DNA of 21,487 nt from Nostoc sp. CHAB 5715 (GCF_020829685.1 NZ_JAIVFR010000008.1:1-21487); one strand, 5' to 3'; shown: positions 6,192 through 13,838, numbered from the stretch's first letter. A program made the numbers and translations. Notes: a model not told the origin generated them from the letters alone.

Positions 6192-7610
6192 TCACTCCCC
6201 ATTCTCAAACCACCAAGGGTCATTAGTAGCGTTAGTTTTAATCAAAATAGCTTTTTTTCGGATGAACCGTTTCAGCGCGGCTGCACCCATGCCTGACCCT
6301 CCCATACCGGAGAATTTGAAGGCGTTTTTCTCTCCCTCGTGCATGATGGCGGTGAGTGCAGCATCGTTGATACTAATAGCACCTGCATCTATCTGCTGGG
6401 CAACTTCTAAGGCTTCGGCTTCCGAGGCAAAGACAGCAGCACTCAATCCATAAATTGAGTCATTCGCTAAAGACACTGCTTCTTCTACTTTGGAAAAAGG
6501 CATTATTGGCATAATGGGGCCGAAAGTTTCTTCGGTCATCACTTTCATGGAATGGTTAACCTGGGTGAGAACTGTCGGACGACACCACCAACCCCCACCT
6601 AAGTCTTCAATTACACCGCCGCAGTGAATTACTGCTCCCTTTTCCAGTGCATCTAAAAGATGGTCGCTAATAATTGCTGCTTGTTTTTCGGCGATGATGG
6701 GGCCAATTTCTCCACTTTCAACTGTGGGGTAGGCTAATTGAAGGCGATAAGCTTTGGCTACTAATTGATGGTAAAACTTTTCAAATATGGATTCAGCAAC
6801 GTAAATTCGCTCAATTGATAAACACGACTGTCCGGTGTTGACAACGGAACCCCACAAGATTGCTGAGGTTGCTAATTCTAAATTGGCTGATTCTAAAACG
6901 ATCGCAGGGTCTTTTCCTCCTAATTGCAAAAAAGCTGGAATAAACCGTTTAGCAGCCGCTTCTGCTACTTTTCGCCCCGTCGCTACACTGCCTGTAAAGC
7001 ATACCAAATCTACATTGTCAATCAAAGCAGATCCAGTTTCGCCTGCTCCTTCAACAAAAGTTAAAACATCGCGTAATTCGGGAACGGCGCTGAGTGCTGT
7101 TTTCAGTGGTGCTACGAAGCGGGGAGCAATTTCACTGGGTTTAACAATCACAGCACAACCCGCCAGTAATGCCGGAATGGTATCAATGGTTGACAGCAAC
7201 AGTGGAAAATTCCACGGGCTAATTACCCCAACTAGGGGATAAGGAACGGATGTTTGTTGCAAAGCGATAAATGGAATTGCTGTATTTTTTGCAGAGTCTT
7301 GCAGCAATTCCGGCGCTAACTTACACCAGCGATCAATGCTAGAGAGGAAGGAGTCTATTTCTAATACTGAGGTCGATAATCTTCCTGTATCATTTACCAA
7401 AGCCTCCGTCAAGCGATCGCGCCCTGATAATATCGCTTCCTTCCACTGCTGTAAGGCTTCAATTCTCCCTTCTAAACCCAGTTGCTGCCAGCGAACTTGT
7501 GCCCTGCGGGTGCGCTTACATTGCTGTGCCAGCAGCCTTGGGGGCGGCGGGATAATTACGTAGTCAAATTTGCCAGTTCGAGGATTGCGGACTTCTATTG
7601 GTTTTGTCAT
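6192..7610 (-). CDS. Aldehyde dehydrogenase family protein with Gln replacing the catalytic-base Glu
   Basis: This 472-residue NAD(P)-dependent aldehyde dehydrogenase is of normal length for the family. Landmarks: PWNFP (132-136, Asn134 of the oxyanion hole), VKPSE (156-160), the cofactor-loop FTGSVATG (205-212), nucleophile Cys263 in NTGQSCLSIERIYV, and EETFGPIMPI (360-369). The base-donating motif, normally ELGGK, reads LQLGGKDPAIV with Gln229, encoded by CAA at 6926-6924. The spacing from 229 to 263 (34 residues) equals that between Glu268 and Cys302 in human ALDH2, so Gln truly occupies the catalytic-base position. Activity may be weakened or altered. The ATG (7610) lies inside a heptamer repeat, with no clear ribosome-binding site. 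It probably oxidises fatty or aromatic aldehydes; the substrate is unknown. Confidence 0.9.
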   Translation of the reverse strand: MTKPIEVRNPRTGKFDYVIIPPPPRLLAQQCKRTRRAQVRWQQLGLEGRIEALQQWKEAILSGRDRLTEALVNDTGRLSTSVLEIDSFLSSIDRWCKLAPELLQDSAKNTAIPFIALQQTSVPYPLVGVISPWNFPLLLSTIDTIPALLAGCAVIVKPSEIAPRFVAPLKTALSAVPELRDVLTFVEGAGETGSALIDNVDLVCFTGSVATGRKVAEAAAKRFIPAFLQLGGKDPAIVLESANLELATSAILWGSVVNTGQSCLSIERIYVAESIFEKFYHQLVAKAYRLQLAYPTVESGEIGPIIAEKQAAIISDHLLDALEKGAVIHCGGVIEDLGGGWWCRPTVLTQVNHSMKVMTEETFGPIMPIMPFSKVEEAVSLANDSIYGLSAAVFASEAEALEVAQQIDAGAISINDAALTAIMHEGEKNAFKFSGMGGSGMGAAALKRFIRKKAILIKTNATNDPWWFENGE

Positions 7611-7631
7611 TTGTCATTTGTCATTGGTCAT
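7604..7631. repeat. Heptamer repeat (ATGACAA on the minus strand) covering a start codon
   Basis: Three copies of TTGTCAT and one of TGGTCAT lie end to end. Read on the minus strand they give ATGACAA units, the last of which supplies the ATG-ACA-AA of the aldehyde dehydrogenase start. Upstream copies contain out-of-frame ATGs. Confidence 0.85.
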
Positions 7632-7732
7632 TGATTATTTATTCTTTATCGTAAGTTCAAGGGTTTAAGACCCCAACCATTATATGTAGCACCAGTTTCA
7701 GTCGGGGTTTAAATCCCCGTTTAAAATGTCTA

Positions 7733-7898
7733 ATACCAATTCTGTATGAAGATGCACAGAATATTAAACGAACCGCCCTTCGGGTTCACCAGTCGCTTAC
7801 GGTGGGAAACCCGCCTACAGCGCTGGTTCACCAAGTACGCCAAGAGCGCCAAGAATAGAGAGTTACTCATTTAGTGCAGCTTCACATTAAATTGGTAT
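7733..7898. mobile_element. Probable MITE, 166 bp, with 25-bp imperfect inverted ends and a nested palindrome
   Basis: The left end (7733-7757, ATACCAATT...TGAAGATGCAC) and the right end (complement of 7874-7898, ATACCAATT...TGAAGCTGCAC) agree at 20 of 25 positions. There is no coding capacity. In the middle a different repeat is embedded: CCAGTCGCT (7789-7797) and AGCGCTGG (7819-7826) form the arms, with GGTTCACC on both sides (7783-7790 and 7825-7832). No certain target duplication was identified. Just upstream, at about 7701-7722, is the palindromic CGGGGTTTAAATCCCCG motif, another common cyanobacterial repeat. Confidence 0.6.
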
Positions 7899-7987
7899 AA
7901 AATGTTTGAATTTTGAATTGTTAATGTTTGCTTCTCTTGTCTTTGGATAAACTTAATTTAAATGAAGAACTCCAGGTAGAAGAGAGA

Positions 7988-8917
7988 ATGTCAAATTTTC
8001 CTGATCGCACAGAGTCAAACACTGATAAAGTTTTACTCATCGGAGTTACTGGCGGCACAGGTGGAAATGTCGTTAAGGGATTTCTCGAGCAGGGAGTTAC
8101 AAAGATGCGAGTCATTACTAGAGAAATTGACCTTAATCGTCCAACTCTTGCAAAACTCAACGATGCCGGAGTTGAACTAGTAAAAGCCAACCTCGACGAT
8201 GAAACCTCCCTCATAGCAGCCTTTACAGGAATTTCGGCTGTTTACTGTCACGCTACTTCTGCGGACTCCGCTAAAATTGACCCGCTAGAGGTGGAGAGAG
8301 CAAGGCGAGTTGCACAAGTTGCCAAACAAGCTGACATTAAGCACTTTGTCTACAATGGAGCAGGTGGGGCAGACAGGAATTCCGGAATCCCCCGCATTGA
8401 GCAAAAGTACCAAGTGGAGCAAATTCTCAAAGAAGCTGGCTTACCGACTACCATGTTGCGAGCTTGCTTGTTTATGGAGGAGTTTTGGAAGAAGTACACG
8501 CGACCTTCCATTCTCAAAGGTAGTTTCCCATTTTCCATTCAGCAAGACAAGCCCCTTCATCTAATTACAACCAAGGACATGGGCCGCGTTGCTGCTTACG
8601 TAATTAAACATCCCACCAAGTATATTGGTCAAGAAATTGAGCTAGCTGGCGATGTGCTGACTCCTCTTCAGATGGCAGAGGCATTCTCCCAAGCGCAGGG
8701 GATGAAAGTTGTCTACAAAGAGACACCCGCCTGGATTTTCTTACTCTTGCTGCAAAAGGAACTGTTCGATTTGATTCAGTGGTATCGCAAGGAAGGTTAT
8801 CAAGCCGATGTCTGGCGTTTACGAGAAGAGGAGTTTCCTGGACTTCTGACCACATTTAGGGAATTTCTGGCAGAAACTAACTGGGCAAATGCAAAACTCA
8901 CCTACGAGAGTCTGTGA
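7988..8917 (+). CDS. NmrA-like NAD(P)-binding oxidoreductase (atypical SDR)
   Basis: I choose ATG 7988 (MSNFPDRTESNTDKVLLIGV), preceded by a purine-rich AGAAGAGAGA; a TTG at 7928 would add 20 unconvincing residues. The resulting 309-residue protein has a Rossmann fold with GVTGGTGG (19-26, GxxGxxG). After it come the beta2 segment VITREID and ELVKANLDDETSLIAAF, and then HFVYNGAGGADRNSGIPRIE in the position of the SDR active-site strand. Downstream come the substrate-region segments TMLRACLFMEEFWKK and IGQEIELAGDVLTP. The classical YxxxK is replaced by KYQVEQILKE, as in NmrA/HSCARG relatives, which often sense NAD(P) or reduce small substrates. It stands alone between repeat blocks. The substrate cannot be deduced. 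Confidence 0.85.
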   Translation: MSNFPDRTESNTDKVLLIGVTGGTGGNVVKGFLEQGVTKMRVITREIDLNRPTLAKLNDAGVELVKANLDDETSLIAAFTGISAVYCHATSADSAKIDPLEVERARRVAQVAKQADIKHFVYNGAGGADRNSGIPRIEQKYQVEQILKEAGLPTTMLRACLFMEEFWKKYTRPSILKGSFPFSIQQDKPLHLITTKDMGRVAAYVIKHPTKYIGQEIELAGDVLTPLQMAEAFSQAQGMKVVYKETPAWIFLLLLQKELFDLIQWYRKEGYQADVWRLREEEFPGLLTTFREFLAETNWANAKLTYESL

Positions 8918-8998
8918 TCGGATTAGCACACTGTGGCAATTTGCCTAGCTTTAACGGCGTTGCAGAATCAGTGGGATGAATTGAGGCAAGCTCTTGAG

Positions 8999-9025
8999 GC
9001 AGGGGGAGCAGGGGGAGCAGGGGAA
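8999..9025. repeat. 9-bp tandem repeat GCAGGGGGA, three copies
   Basis: Two perfect copies of GCAGGGGGA and one ending GCAGGGGAA lie in the 271-bp gap between the NmrA-like gene and the RCCR-like gene. It is a G-rich strand-asymmetric microsatellite, frequent in Nostocales genomes. Confidence 0.8.
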
Positions 9026-9127
9026 GAATAACTATTAATTATTGACCAATACTTCGGCTTACCTCGGCTTACTTCGACTAGCGAGCGTACAAGTCGCTCG
9101 GCACAAGTCGCGGTTCCTGAGCGTAGT

Positions 9128-9153
9128 CGTTGGCGCAGCCTCTCGTAGAGAAG
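9128..9153. repeat. 26-bp dispersed repeat, copy 1
   Basis: CGTTGGCGCAGCCTCTCGTA plus GAGAAG is found here and, as a perfect inverted copy, at 16512-16537. It contains the internal palindrome CTCTCGTAGAGA. It lies within a longer degenerate repeat region starting at about 9055. Confidence 0.85.
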
Positions 9154-9164
9154 AGCAGTACAAG

Positions 9165-9199
9165 TGACCAATGACCAATGACCAATGACTAATGACTAA
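9165..9199. repeat. Heptamer repeat TGACCAA/TGACTAA overlapping a gene end
   Basis: Three TGACCAA units and two TGACTAA units run without gaps. On the minus strand the last unit encodes the final residues and the TAG stop (9191-9189) of the RCCR-like gene, so the repeat has set the gene's C-terminus. Confidence 0.85.
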
Positions 9200-9962
9200 T
9201 TCGATCGCCGCCCCAGAGCGATCGTACAAGTTTATCTGTCAGTTTAGATCCAAACATCTGTGCGGCAAATTTATTACCTGGATCACGTTCAGCACTGGTA
9301 CGGCGCAGCGCCAAATCACGAGCCGCTAAAGCTTTCCGTGCATCTTCTGGCACAGGTTCAGCTGCATCTACCCAAGTTAACCAGCGATCGAGGGTTTCGT
9401 ATGCAAGCGTGCGAGTCAGTTCAAGGATTTCAAAAGTAGGTGCGCCTGTGTAACACAAGCTAACAGGCGATTGAAATAGGCGAAGATACACACTTTTGCT
9501 GGTAAATACCTTTAGGCGCGAATCGTCCTGTAACTTCAAGAATGTTTGGTTAACTGGCTCATAGTAGCGATCGAGATATGCCAAATCGGTTAAAAGTTGA
9601 GTCCGGGGAATGTAATCTATATAAAAGAAAATATTTGCATTTGGAAGTGTGCCAAACTCAAAGGCTAAATGAGGAACCTGGATATGCGACTTCAGCCAAG
9701 TGGTGAGACGCATGGTGCTAAAGTTTGATTTTTCGGGGTTTCCTAGCCATGAATGAACTAGCCAGTCAATTTCTTTCCCCGAAAAAGTGGTAAGCGAACC
9801 CTTCATATTACCATCGAGACTGCTATATTCCTGTAAATCTTCTACAGAAGGGTCTGGATGTAATTGAAAACGAGCCTCTAGTTTTTGGTGGAGTTCCTTT
9901 GTAATTCCCCACAACTGCTCAAATACAGCTTTATTGTCTAAATCTGTTGGTTGCTTAGTCAT
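9189..9962 (-). CDS. Red chlorophyll catabolite reductase-like protein
   Basis: This 257-residue protein matches the red chlorophyll catabolite reductase (RCCR) family, distant relatives of ferredoxin-dependent bilin reductases. Plant RCCR reduces the opened chlorophyll ring product of PaO. The recognisable core is WLKSHIQVPHLAFEFGTLPN, then a strand with NIFFYIDYIPR, then TDLAYLDRYYEPVNQTFLKL. This parallels the plant pattern APNFVVELIQSS..., LILDLPHRKDL, DYLKEYY. The N-terminal 90 residues (LWGITKELHQKLEARFQLHP) and the C-terminal helices (LDRWLTWVDAAEPVPEDARK) complete the expected length. No PaO-like oxygenase is encoded in the window. The cyanobacterial role is uncertain: tetrapyrrole detoxification or bilin handling. 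The start is ATG at 9962; the last codons derive from a heptamer repeat. Confidence 0.7.
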   Translation of the reverse strand: MTKQPTDLDNKAVFEQLWGITKELHQKLEARFQLHPDPSVEDLQEYSSLDGNMKGSLTTFSGKEIDWLVHSWLGNPEKSNFSTMRLTTWLKSHIQVPHLAFEFGTLPNANIFFYIDYIPRTQLLTDLAYLDRYYEPVNQTFLKLQDDSRLKVFTSKSVYLRLFQSPVSLCYTGAPTFEILELTRTLAYETLDRWLTWVDAAEPVPEDARKALAARDLALRRTSAERDPGNKFAAQMFGSKLTDKLVRSLWGGDRISH

Positions 9963-10467
9963 AGTTTGAGTTTGCGGCTTTTTTATAGACTTTATGTTTA
10001 GTTTGACACTTTCTGGTATCTAGCTTGTTGCCCATATCAAGCAACGCATTCATCGAATTCAGAACTGTGGGAAACAGCGCATCAACTAAACCATGATAAA
10101 GCTATTGCCGCAACATTTTTAAGTAGACGGGCACAATAAAATATAATCCTGTTACTTTGAGTAGAACGTAGACACCGAAGCTGGCTTTCGGTAGGGTAGT
10201 GAAACAAAGCAGTCACAGGGTTTTGAGATTACTTTGCAACTGTACAAAACGCTTTGCGAGCGATCGCAACGACACCTTATCAGTCGATAATTCCTCATTT
10301 AGATGCCTTTGCCCTTACTATAAATTCAGTAATAATACTGTAACTTCATCCAAAATAGTTTTTCTTATACTTAATTATAAAAATAAAAATAATTTTCTCA
10401 GTAAATATAGACAAATCAGAATAAAAACAAATACTAATAAGTTAGTTCTTTTGTTATAAATATACCT
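9963..10467. other. 505-bp intergenic region; promoter space, one small hairpin
   Basis: No convincing gene is present. A frame at 10199-10459 begins with GTG and ends in low-complexity AT-rich sequence (KNKNNFLSKYRQIRIKTNTN), so I treat it as spurious. ACCGAAGCTGGCTTTCGGT (10174-10192) can fold into a short hairpin. From about 10310 the DNA becomes strongly AT-rich, which continues through the next two genes and marks a change in composition. Divergent promoters for the RCCR-like gene and the downstream gene should lie here. Confidence 0.5.
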
Positions 10468-10968
10468 ATGGCTTTTGATTTAGATGAAACTTTTCAACTA
10501 GACATAGCTCAAATGAATTTAAAAAAAGTACATTCGGTAATATTTAGTTTATGTAAACCAAAAATTCCTTTCGTAATTTGGTTACTAGAGAACCCTAATA
10601 GCCTATTGGCGTTACCTGGAAAAATTAGTCTGCGCCATCATGATTATATTCACATCCTTTTAGGTAGAGGTATTTCTCCTCAAGATGAGGCTTTTGTCAT
10701 TGGATTCACAATGGGTAATGACTTAAAGACTAATAAGCTACATTTATTCATTTATAAACTTTTTGCTAGATTTATATATCCATATCCTTATAATTTTTCA
10801 ACATTAAATTTAAGAACTTTTGACTTAGGCTTTATGTATGGTAGAAAGATTAAAATCAAACAAATAAATAAAATTAACTTTGAAATTTATCAAGACGAAA
10901 CTATAGGGTATTTAAGAAACATTTTCGGGATTAATCTTGATGAGATAAAACTTATCAAGAAGGATTAA
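10468..10968 (+). CDS. Uncharacterised protein with a Coq4-like HDxxH...E motif
   Basis: This 166-residue protein starts at ATG 10468. The centre reads SLRHHDYIHILLGRGISPQD-EAFVIGF. It contains His58-Asp59-x2-His62 followed 12 residues later by Glu74, the spacing of the metal-binding HDxxH-x11-E motif that characterises Coq4, a ubiquinone/quinone-pathway scaffold or decarboxylase. The downstream segment FTMGNDLKTNKLHLFIYKLF and FIYPYPYNFS is aromatic and amphipathic, suiting membrane association. Overall length is below full Coq4, and the rest is too divergent for me to assign a reaction. It is AT-rich with a Lys/Ile-rich tail, and precedes a histidine kinase by 46 bp on the same strand, so co-transcription is possible. 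The motif is seen; the Coq4 relationship is inference. Confidence 0.5.
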   Translation: MAFDLDETFQLDIAQMNLKKVHSVIFSLCKPKIPFVIWLLENPNSLLALPGKISLRHHDYIHILLGRGISPQDEAFVIGFTMGNDLKTNKLHLFIYKLFARFIYPYPYNFSTLNLRTFDLGFMYGRKIKIKQINKINFEIYQDETIGYLRNIFGINLDEIKLIKKD

Positions 10969-11014
10969 TCTTAATTAATACTTAACTAGCATCTATCTAA
11001 ACAATATTATCAAA

Positions 11015-12619
11015 ATGCACTTCCACAATAAACTGAGATTCGTTCCCTCTCAAATCGTAACTATAACTTTACTACTGACATTAGTTTTGTTTATTCCTCA
11101 AATCTGCCTCAATTGGCAAGCATATTACAACTTTAATAGTATTACTAAAAATGAATTTAAACTCCAAATGCTAAGTGATGAAATTACTTATCTTGATGAA
11201 GTATTAACGATGTCAGCACGCATGAATGCTGCTACAGGAAAAATTATTTGGGAAGAACGGTATCGCCAATTTGAACCTAAACTTGATCTAGCTATTAAAA
11301 AATCTATTCAACTAGCTCCTAAAGTATATGAAAATGAGGATGCTAAAAAAGTTGATGCAGCTAATCAGCGCTTAGTTGCAATGGAATATCAATCTTTTGA
11401 ACTAGTTAAAAAAAATCAGAAAGAGATAGCACAAATACTACTTTCTAACCGCGAGTATGAAACTCAAAAACAAATTTATGCTGATGGTGTTGCAAAAAGA
11501 AAGCGTAATATATCACTTCAGTTACAGCAGAAAGTTGATAATTATTACAAAAGAATGCTTTGGGCAATTTTAGAATCTATTATAAGTTTAGCAATGCTGA
11601 TTCCGGCATGGCTTTTAGTATTGCATTTATTACAGCAATACTTAAAAGCTAAAAAAATTGCTCAAGCCGCCTTAGAAGAAACGAATTATAGGTTAGAAAT
11701 GCAAGTTGCAGAGAGAACGGCAAAGCTAAAACACAAAAATAATCAATTACAACAGACACTGCAAGAATTACAACACGCTCAAGTACAACTTATTCAAACT
11801 GAAAAAATGTCCTCATTAGGTCAGCTAGTTGCTGGTGTTGCTCATGAAATTAATAATCCAGTTAATTTCATTTATGGTAACCTGATGCATGTTAGAGAAT
11901 ATAGTCAGGACTTACTAAGTTTAATTAAGCTGTATCAGCAACAAAAATTTAATTACAATTCAGAACTAAATAGTTTTATTGATGAGATAGATTTAGAGTT
12001 TATTATTGATGATCTGCCGAAAATATTATCCTCGATGGCAGTTGGTACTGACCGCATTCGTGAGATTGTGCTAACTTTGCGGAACTTCTCGCGTCTTGAT
12101 GAAGCAGAAATGAAACCTGTTGATATTCATGAAGGAATAAATAGCACGCTATTAATTTTACAGTATCGTCTTAAAGGAAAGCATAAACAGCAGGAAATTG
12201 CAATAATCAAAGATTATGGTGATTTGCCTCTTGTTGAATGTTATGCAGGAGGACTGAATCAGGTATTTATGAATATTTTAAGTAACGCTATTGATGCTTT
12301 ATATGAATGGGAAGAAGAATGTTTAAAAGGAGAGGCTAAAAAACACCTTGCCTCTATTACTGTCCATACTCAAGTTAAAAATGAAGACTGCGTGATGATT
12401 AGTATTAAAGATAATGGGCCAGGAATACCAGAGGAAGTTAAGAATAAATTGTTTGATCCTTTCTTTACTACTAAACCTATAGGTAAAGGCACTGGCTTAG
12501 GATTATCTATTAGTTATCAGATTATAGTAGATAAGCACAAGGGAAAAATCAAGTGTATTTCTGCACCTGGTAAGGGTACAGAGTTTTTGATTGAGATTCC
12601 GATCAAGCAGACGCGGTAA
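11015..12619 (+). CDS. Membrane-bound sensor histidine kinase
   Basis: This 534-residue kinase has a transmembrane helix at about 13-33, an extracytoplasmic helical sensor region (about 40-180, a four-helix-bundle type judged from its heptad pattern), a second membrane segment (about 182-206) and a long coiled coil (about 210-262). Next is the HisKA dimerisation helix with phospho-acceptor His277 in GVAHEINNPVNF. The catalytic ATPase domain shows the N box NQVFMNILSNAIDAL (415-429), G1 DNGPGIPEEV (466-475), F box FDPFFTTKPIG and G2 GKGTGLGLSISYQI. No HAMP, PAS or receiver domain is evident. No response regulator is encoded beside it, so it is an orphan in this window. The AT-rich composition matches the preceding gene. 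Start ATG 11015; the gene ends only 21 bp before a YcaO remnant. Confidence 0.93.
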   Translation: MHFHNKLRFVPSQIVTITLLLTLVLFIPQICLNWQAYYNFNSITKNEFKLQMLSDEITYLDEVLTMSARMNAATGKIIWEERYRQFEPKLDLAIKKSIQLAPKVYENEDAKKVDAANQRLVAMEYQSFELVKKNQKEIAQILLSNREYETQKQIYADGVAKRKRNISLQLQQKVDNYYKRMLWAILESIISLAMLIPAWLLVLHLLQQYLKAKKIAQAALEETNYRLEMQVAERTAKLKHKNNQLQQTLQELQHAQVQLIQTEKMSSLGQLVAGVAHEINNPVNFIYGNLMHVREYSQDLLSLIKLYQQQKFNYNSELNSFIDEIDLEFIIDDLPKILSSMAVGTDRIREIVLTLRNFSRLDEAEMKPVDIHEGINSTLLILQYRLKGKHKQQEIAIIKDYGDLPLVECYAGGLNQVFMNILSNAIDALYEWEEECLKGEAKKHLASITVHTQVKNEDCVMISIKDNGPGIPEEVKNKLFDPFFTTKPIGKGTGLGLSISYQIIVDKHKGKIKCISAPGKGTEFLIEIPIKQTR

Positions 12620-12639
12620 GCAAATATATGCACTGTGCA

Positions 12640-13098
12640 GCTTAAGCTATTAGTCGAGCCTTGACGGAAGTTAACCAAATTTTACCTAACGTTTTATTTA
12701 CCAAAGCTGATGGAAGTACGAACTATCCCCCATCTGCTGATACTTTGGCGGTAAATTGGTGGAAAACCGCAACTTTAAGCGATCGACCTTATTTAGTTCC
12801 AGGCGAGAGCATTGCTGCTAAAGTCAGTGGCGATTATCGCCAAATGGCAACTGACGATTTACTCGAAGATGTCAAGCTTTGTCAACAAATCGTTGAGAAC
12901 AATGGTTTAGAAATGCTGGTTTTAGATCAAACTCGTCCCGATATTGGACTTCACGTTGCCAAGGTAATCGTTCCGGGAATGCGCCATATGTGGAAAAGGT
13001 TAGCACCCGGACGGCTTTACGAGGTTCCGGTGAAAATGGATTGGTTGCAAGAACCACGAAAAGAAGAGCGACTCAATTCTTTTCCGATGTGGATGTGA
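12640..13098 (+). pseudogene. C-terminal fragment of a YcaO-domain TOMM cyclodehydratase
   Basis: The frame reads AISRALTEVNQILPNVLF from 12643 and ends GMRHMWKRLAPGRLYEVPVK...RLNSFPMWM at 13098. This matches the last 150 or so residues of YcaO proteins of azol(in)e-forming RiPP (TOMM) clusters. The segments ALTEVNQ, GLHVAKVIVPGMRHMW, APGRLYEVPVKM and a terminal L-N-x-F/I-P motif are typical. The ATP-binding and Mg-binding residues sit in the missing N-terminal half. There is an in-frame stop just before AISRAL (12640-12642), and only a TTG (12661) could start translation. The upstream boundary abuts the kinase gene, suggesting that a deletion or insertion removed the 5' part. No TOMM precursor peptide, dehydrogenase or protease was found nearby. 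Confidence 0.65.
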
Positions 13099-13218
13099 GG
13101 TTCTCCCTACTGAATGATGTTATTTTTCATGAGTTTTTCTATGAGTTCTGGGATGAGTTTTATGAGTTCACAGACTAAGAGAAAAACTAATATCAAAGAA
13201 AGAGAAAAGGAGATCAAC

Positions 13219-13638
13219 ATGGCTACATTTAAAGCTGGTGGTGACTATCAGTTTACATTTATAAATCACTCAAACAGACCAATACGATATGAGATCGGAC
13301 CAGCTACAGGCGGTCAATACAACAGAATAAACGGAGACGTCAACCCAGGACAGCGAGTTGATTCAGAAAGTTTTGGCGTGGCAGCAACTTTAGAACAAGG
13401 CAATGTTCGTGTAATCACAATTGCCGACGCCCCTACTCCCGGCTTCCGATTTTGGTCAGGAGGTGTCATTGTCACAGACCAATATATAAATGTACTTGCA
13501 GGAGAGGGATATACAGTCACAAAAGATTCTTCTGAAATTAGTGAAGTAACTGGGAATGGTTTCAGAGTAACTGTAGATGGAGGAGGAGAAAACAATCCTC
13601 GTGTTGGGGATATCTATATTCAAGTATATAATGCTTGA
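13219..13638 (+). CDS. Small, probably beta-rich protein, paralogue A (unknown function)
   Basis: This 139-residue protein starts at ATG 13219, directly after a strong ribosome-binding site (AAAAGGAGATCAAC-ATG). The in-frame extension to 13114 (MMLFFMSFSMSS...) comes from short ATGAGTTT-like repeats and is not credible. It has no signal peptide, cysteine or membrane segment. The alternating strand and turn pattern is clear: YQFTFINHSNRPIRYEIGP, then ATGGQ, GDVNPGQRVDSESFG, GFRFWSGG, YINVLAGEGYTVTKD, GNGFRVTVDGGG and a final DIYIQVYNA. A compact beta-sandwich, perhaps lipid- or sugar-binding, is plausible. I recognise no family. It shares its RBS, N-terminus and most of its sequence with the gene at 14140. 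It lies 120 bp after the YcaO remnant, with no sign of a leader peptide. Confidence 0.8.
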   Translation: MATFKAGGDYQFTFINHSNRPIRYEIGPATGGQYNRINGDVNPGQRVDSESFGVAATLEQGNVRVITIADAPTPGFRFWSGGVIVTDQYINVLAGEGYTVTKDSSEISEVTGNGFRVTVDGGGENNPRVGDIYIQVYNA

Positions 13639-13765
13639 TGTGTTTGTATGCGTTCAGGGAGGTTACGAGCAGTCACTTCAAATCCTAGCTTTATCTAGGT
13701 TTTAATCCCAGATTAGCGCTCGAAAATCTCTGTTTACTTTGGTCTGACCTAAAAGGAACTCTGAA

Positions 13766-13838
13766 AATAATGAGGTAGCCGTCAACATAAACAACCAGGG
13801 AACAACACAATCTCTCAACACACGGCTGCCTTATTATT
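13766..13838. other. Long hairpin (17-bp stem, 39-nt unstructured loop) between the paralogues
   Basis: AATAATGAGGTAGCCGT (13766-13782) pairs with ACGGCTGCCTTATTATT (13822-13838) at 15 of 17 positions, with the two exceptions allowing G-U pairing on one strand. The loop is rich in A and C, with ACAACC/AACAACACAA motifs and almost no G. No T-run follows, so it is not a classical terminator. It might be an RNA element of the upstream transcript or the ends of a small repeat. Confidence 0.45.

Noticed and set aside
6052..6453. Plus-strand frame of 133 codons
   Set aside because: It overlaps a palindromic repeat and is antisense to the well-supported aldehyde dehydrogenase.
10174..10192. tRNA or riboswitch near the ACCGAAGCTGGCTTTCGGT hairpin
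   Set aside because: Too short, and no cloverleaf, TTC arm or known riboswitch core could be built around it.
10199..10459. Plus-strand frame of 86 codons upstream of the Coq4-like gene
   Set aside because: GTG start without RBS, low-complexity Lys/Asn-rich end in AT-rich DNA, no protein-like pattern.
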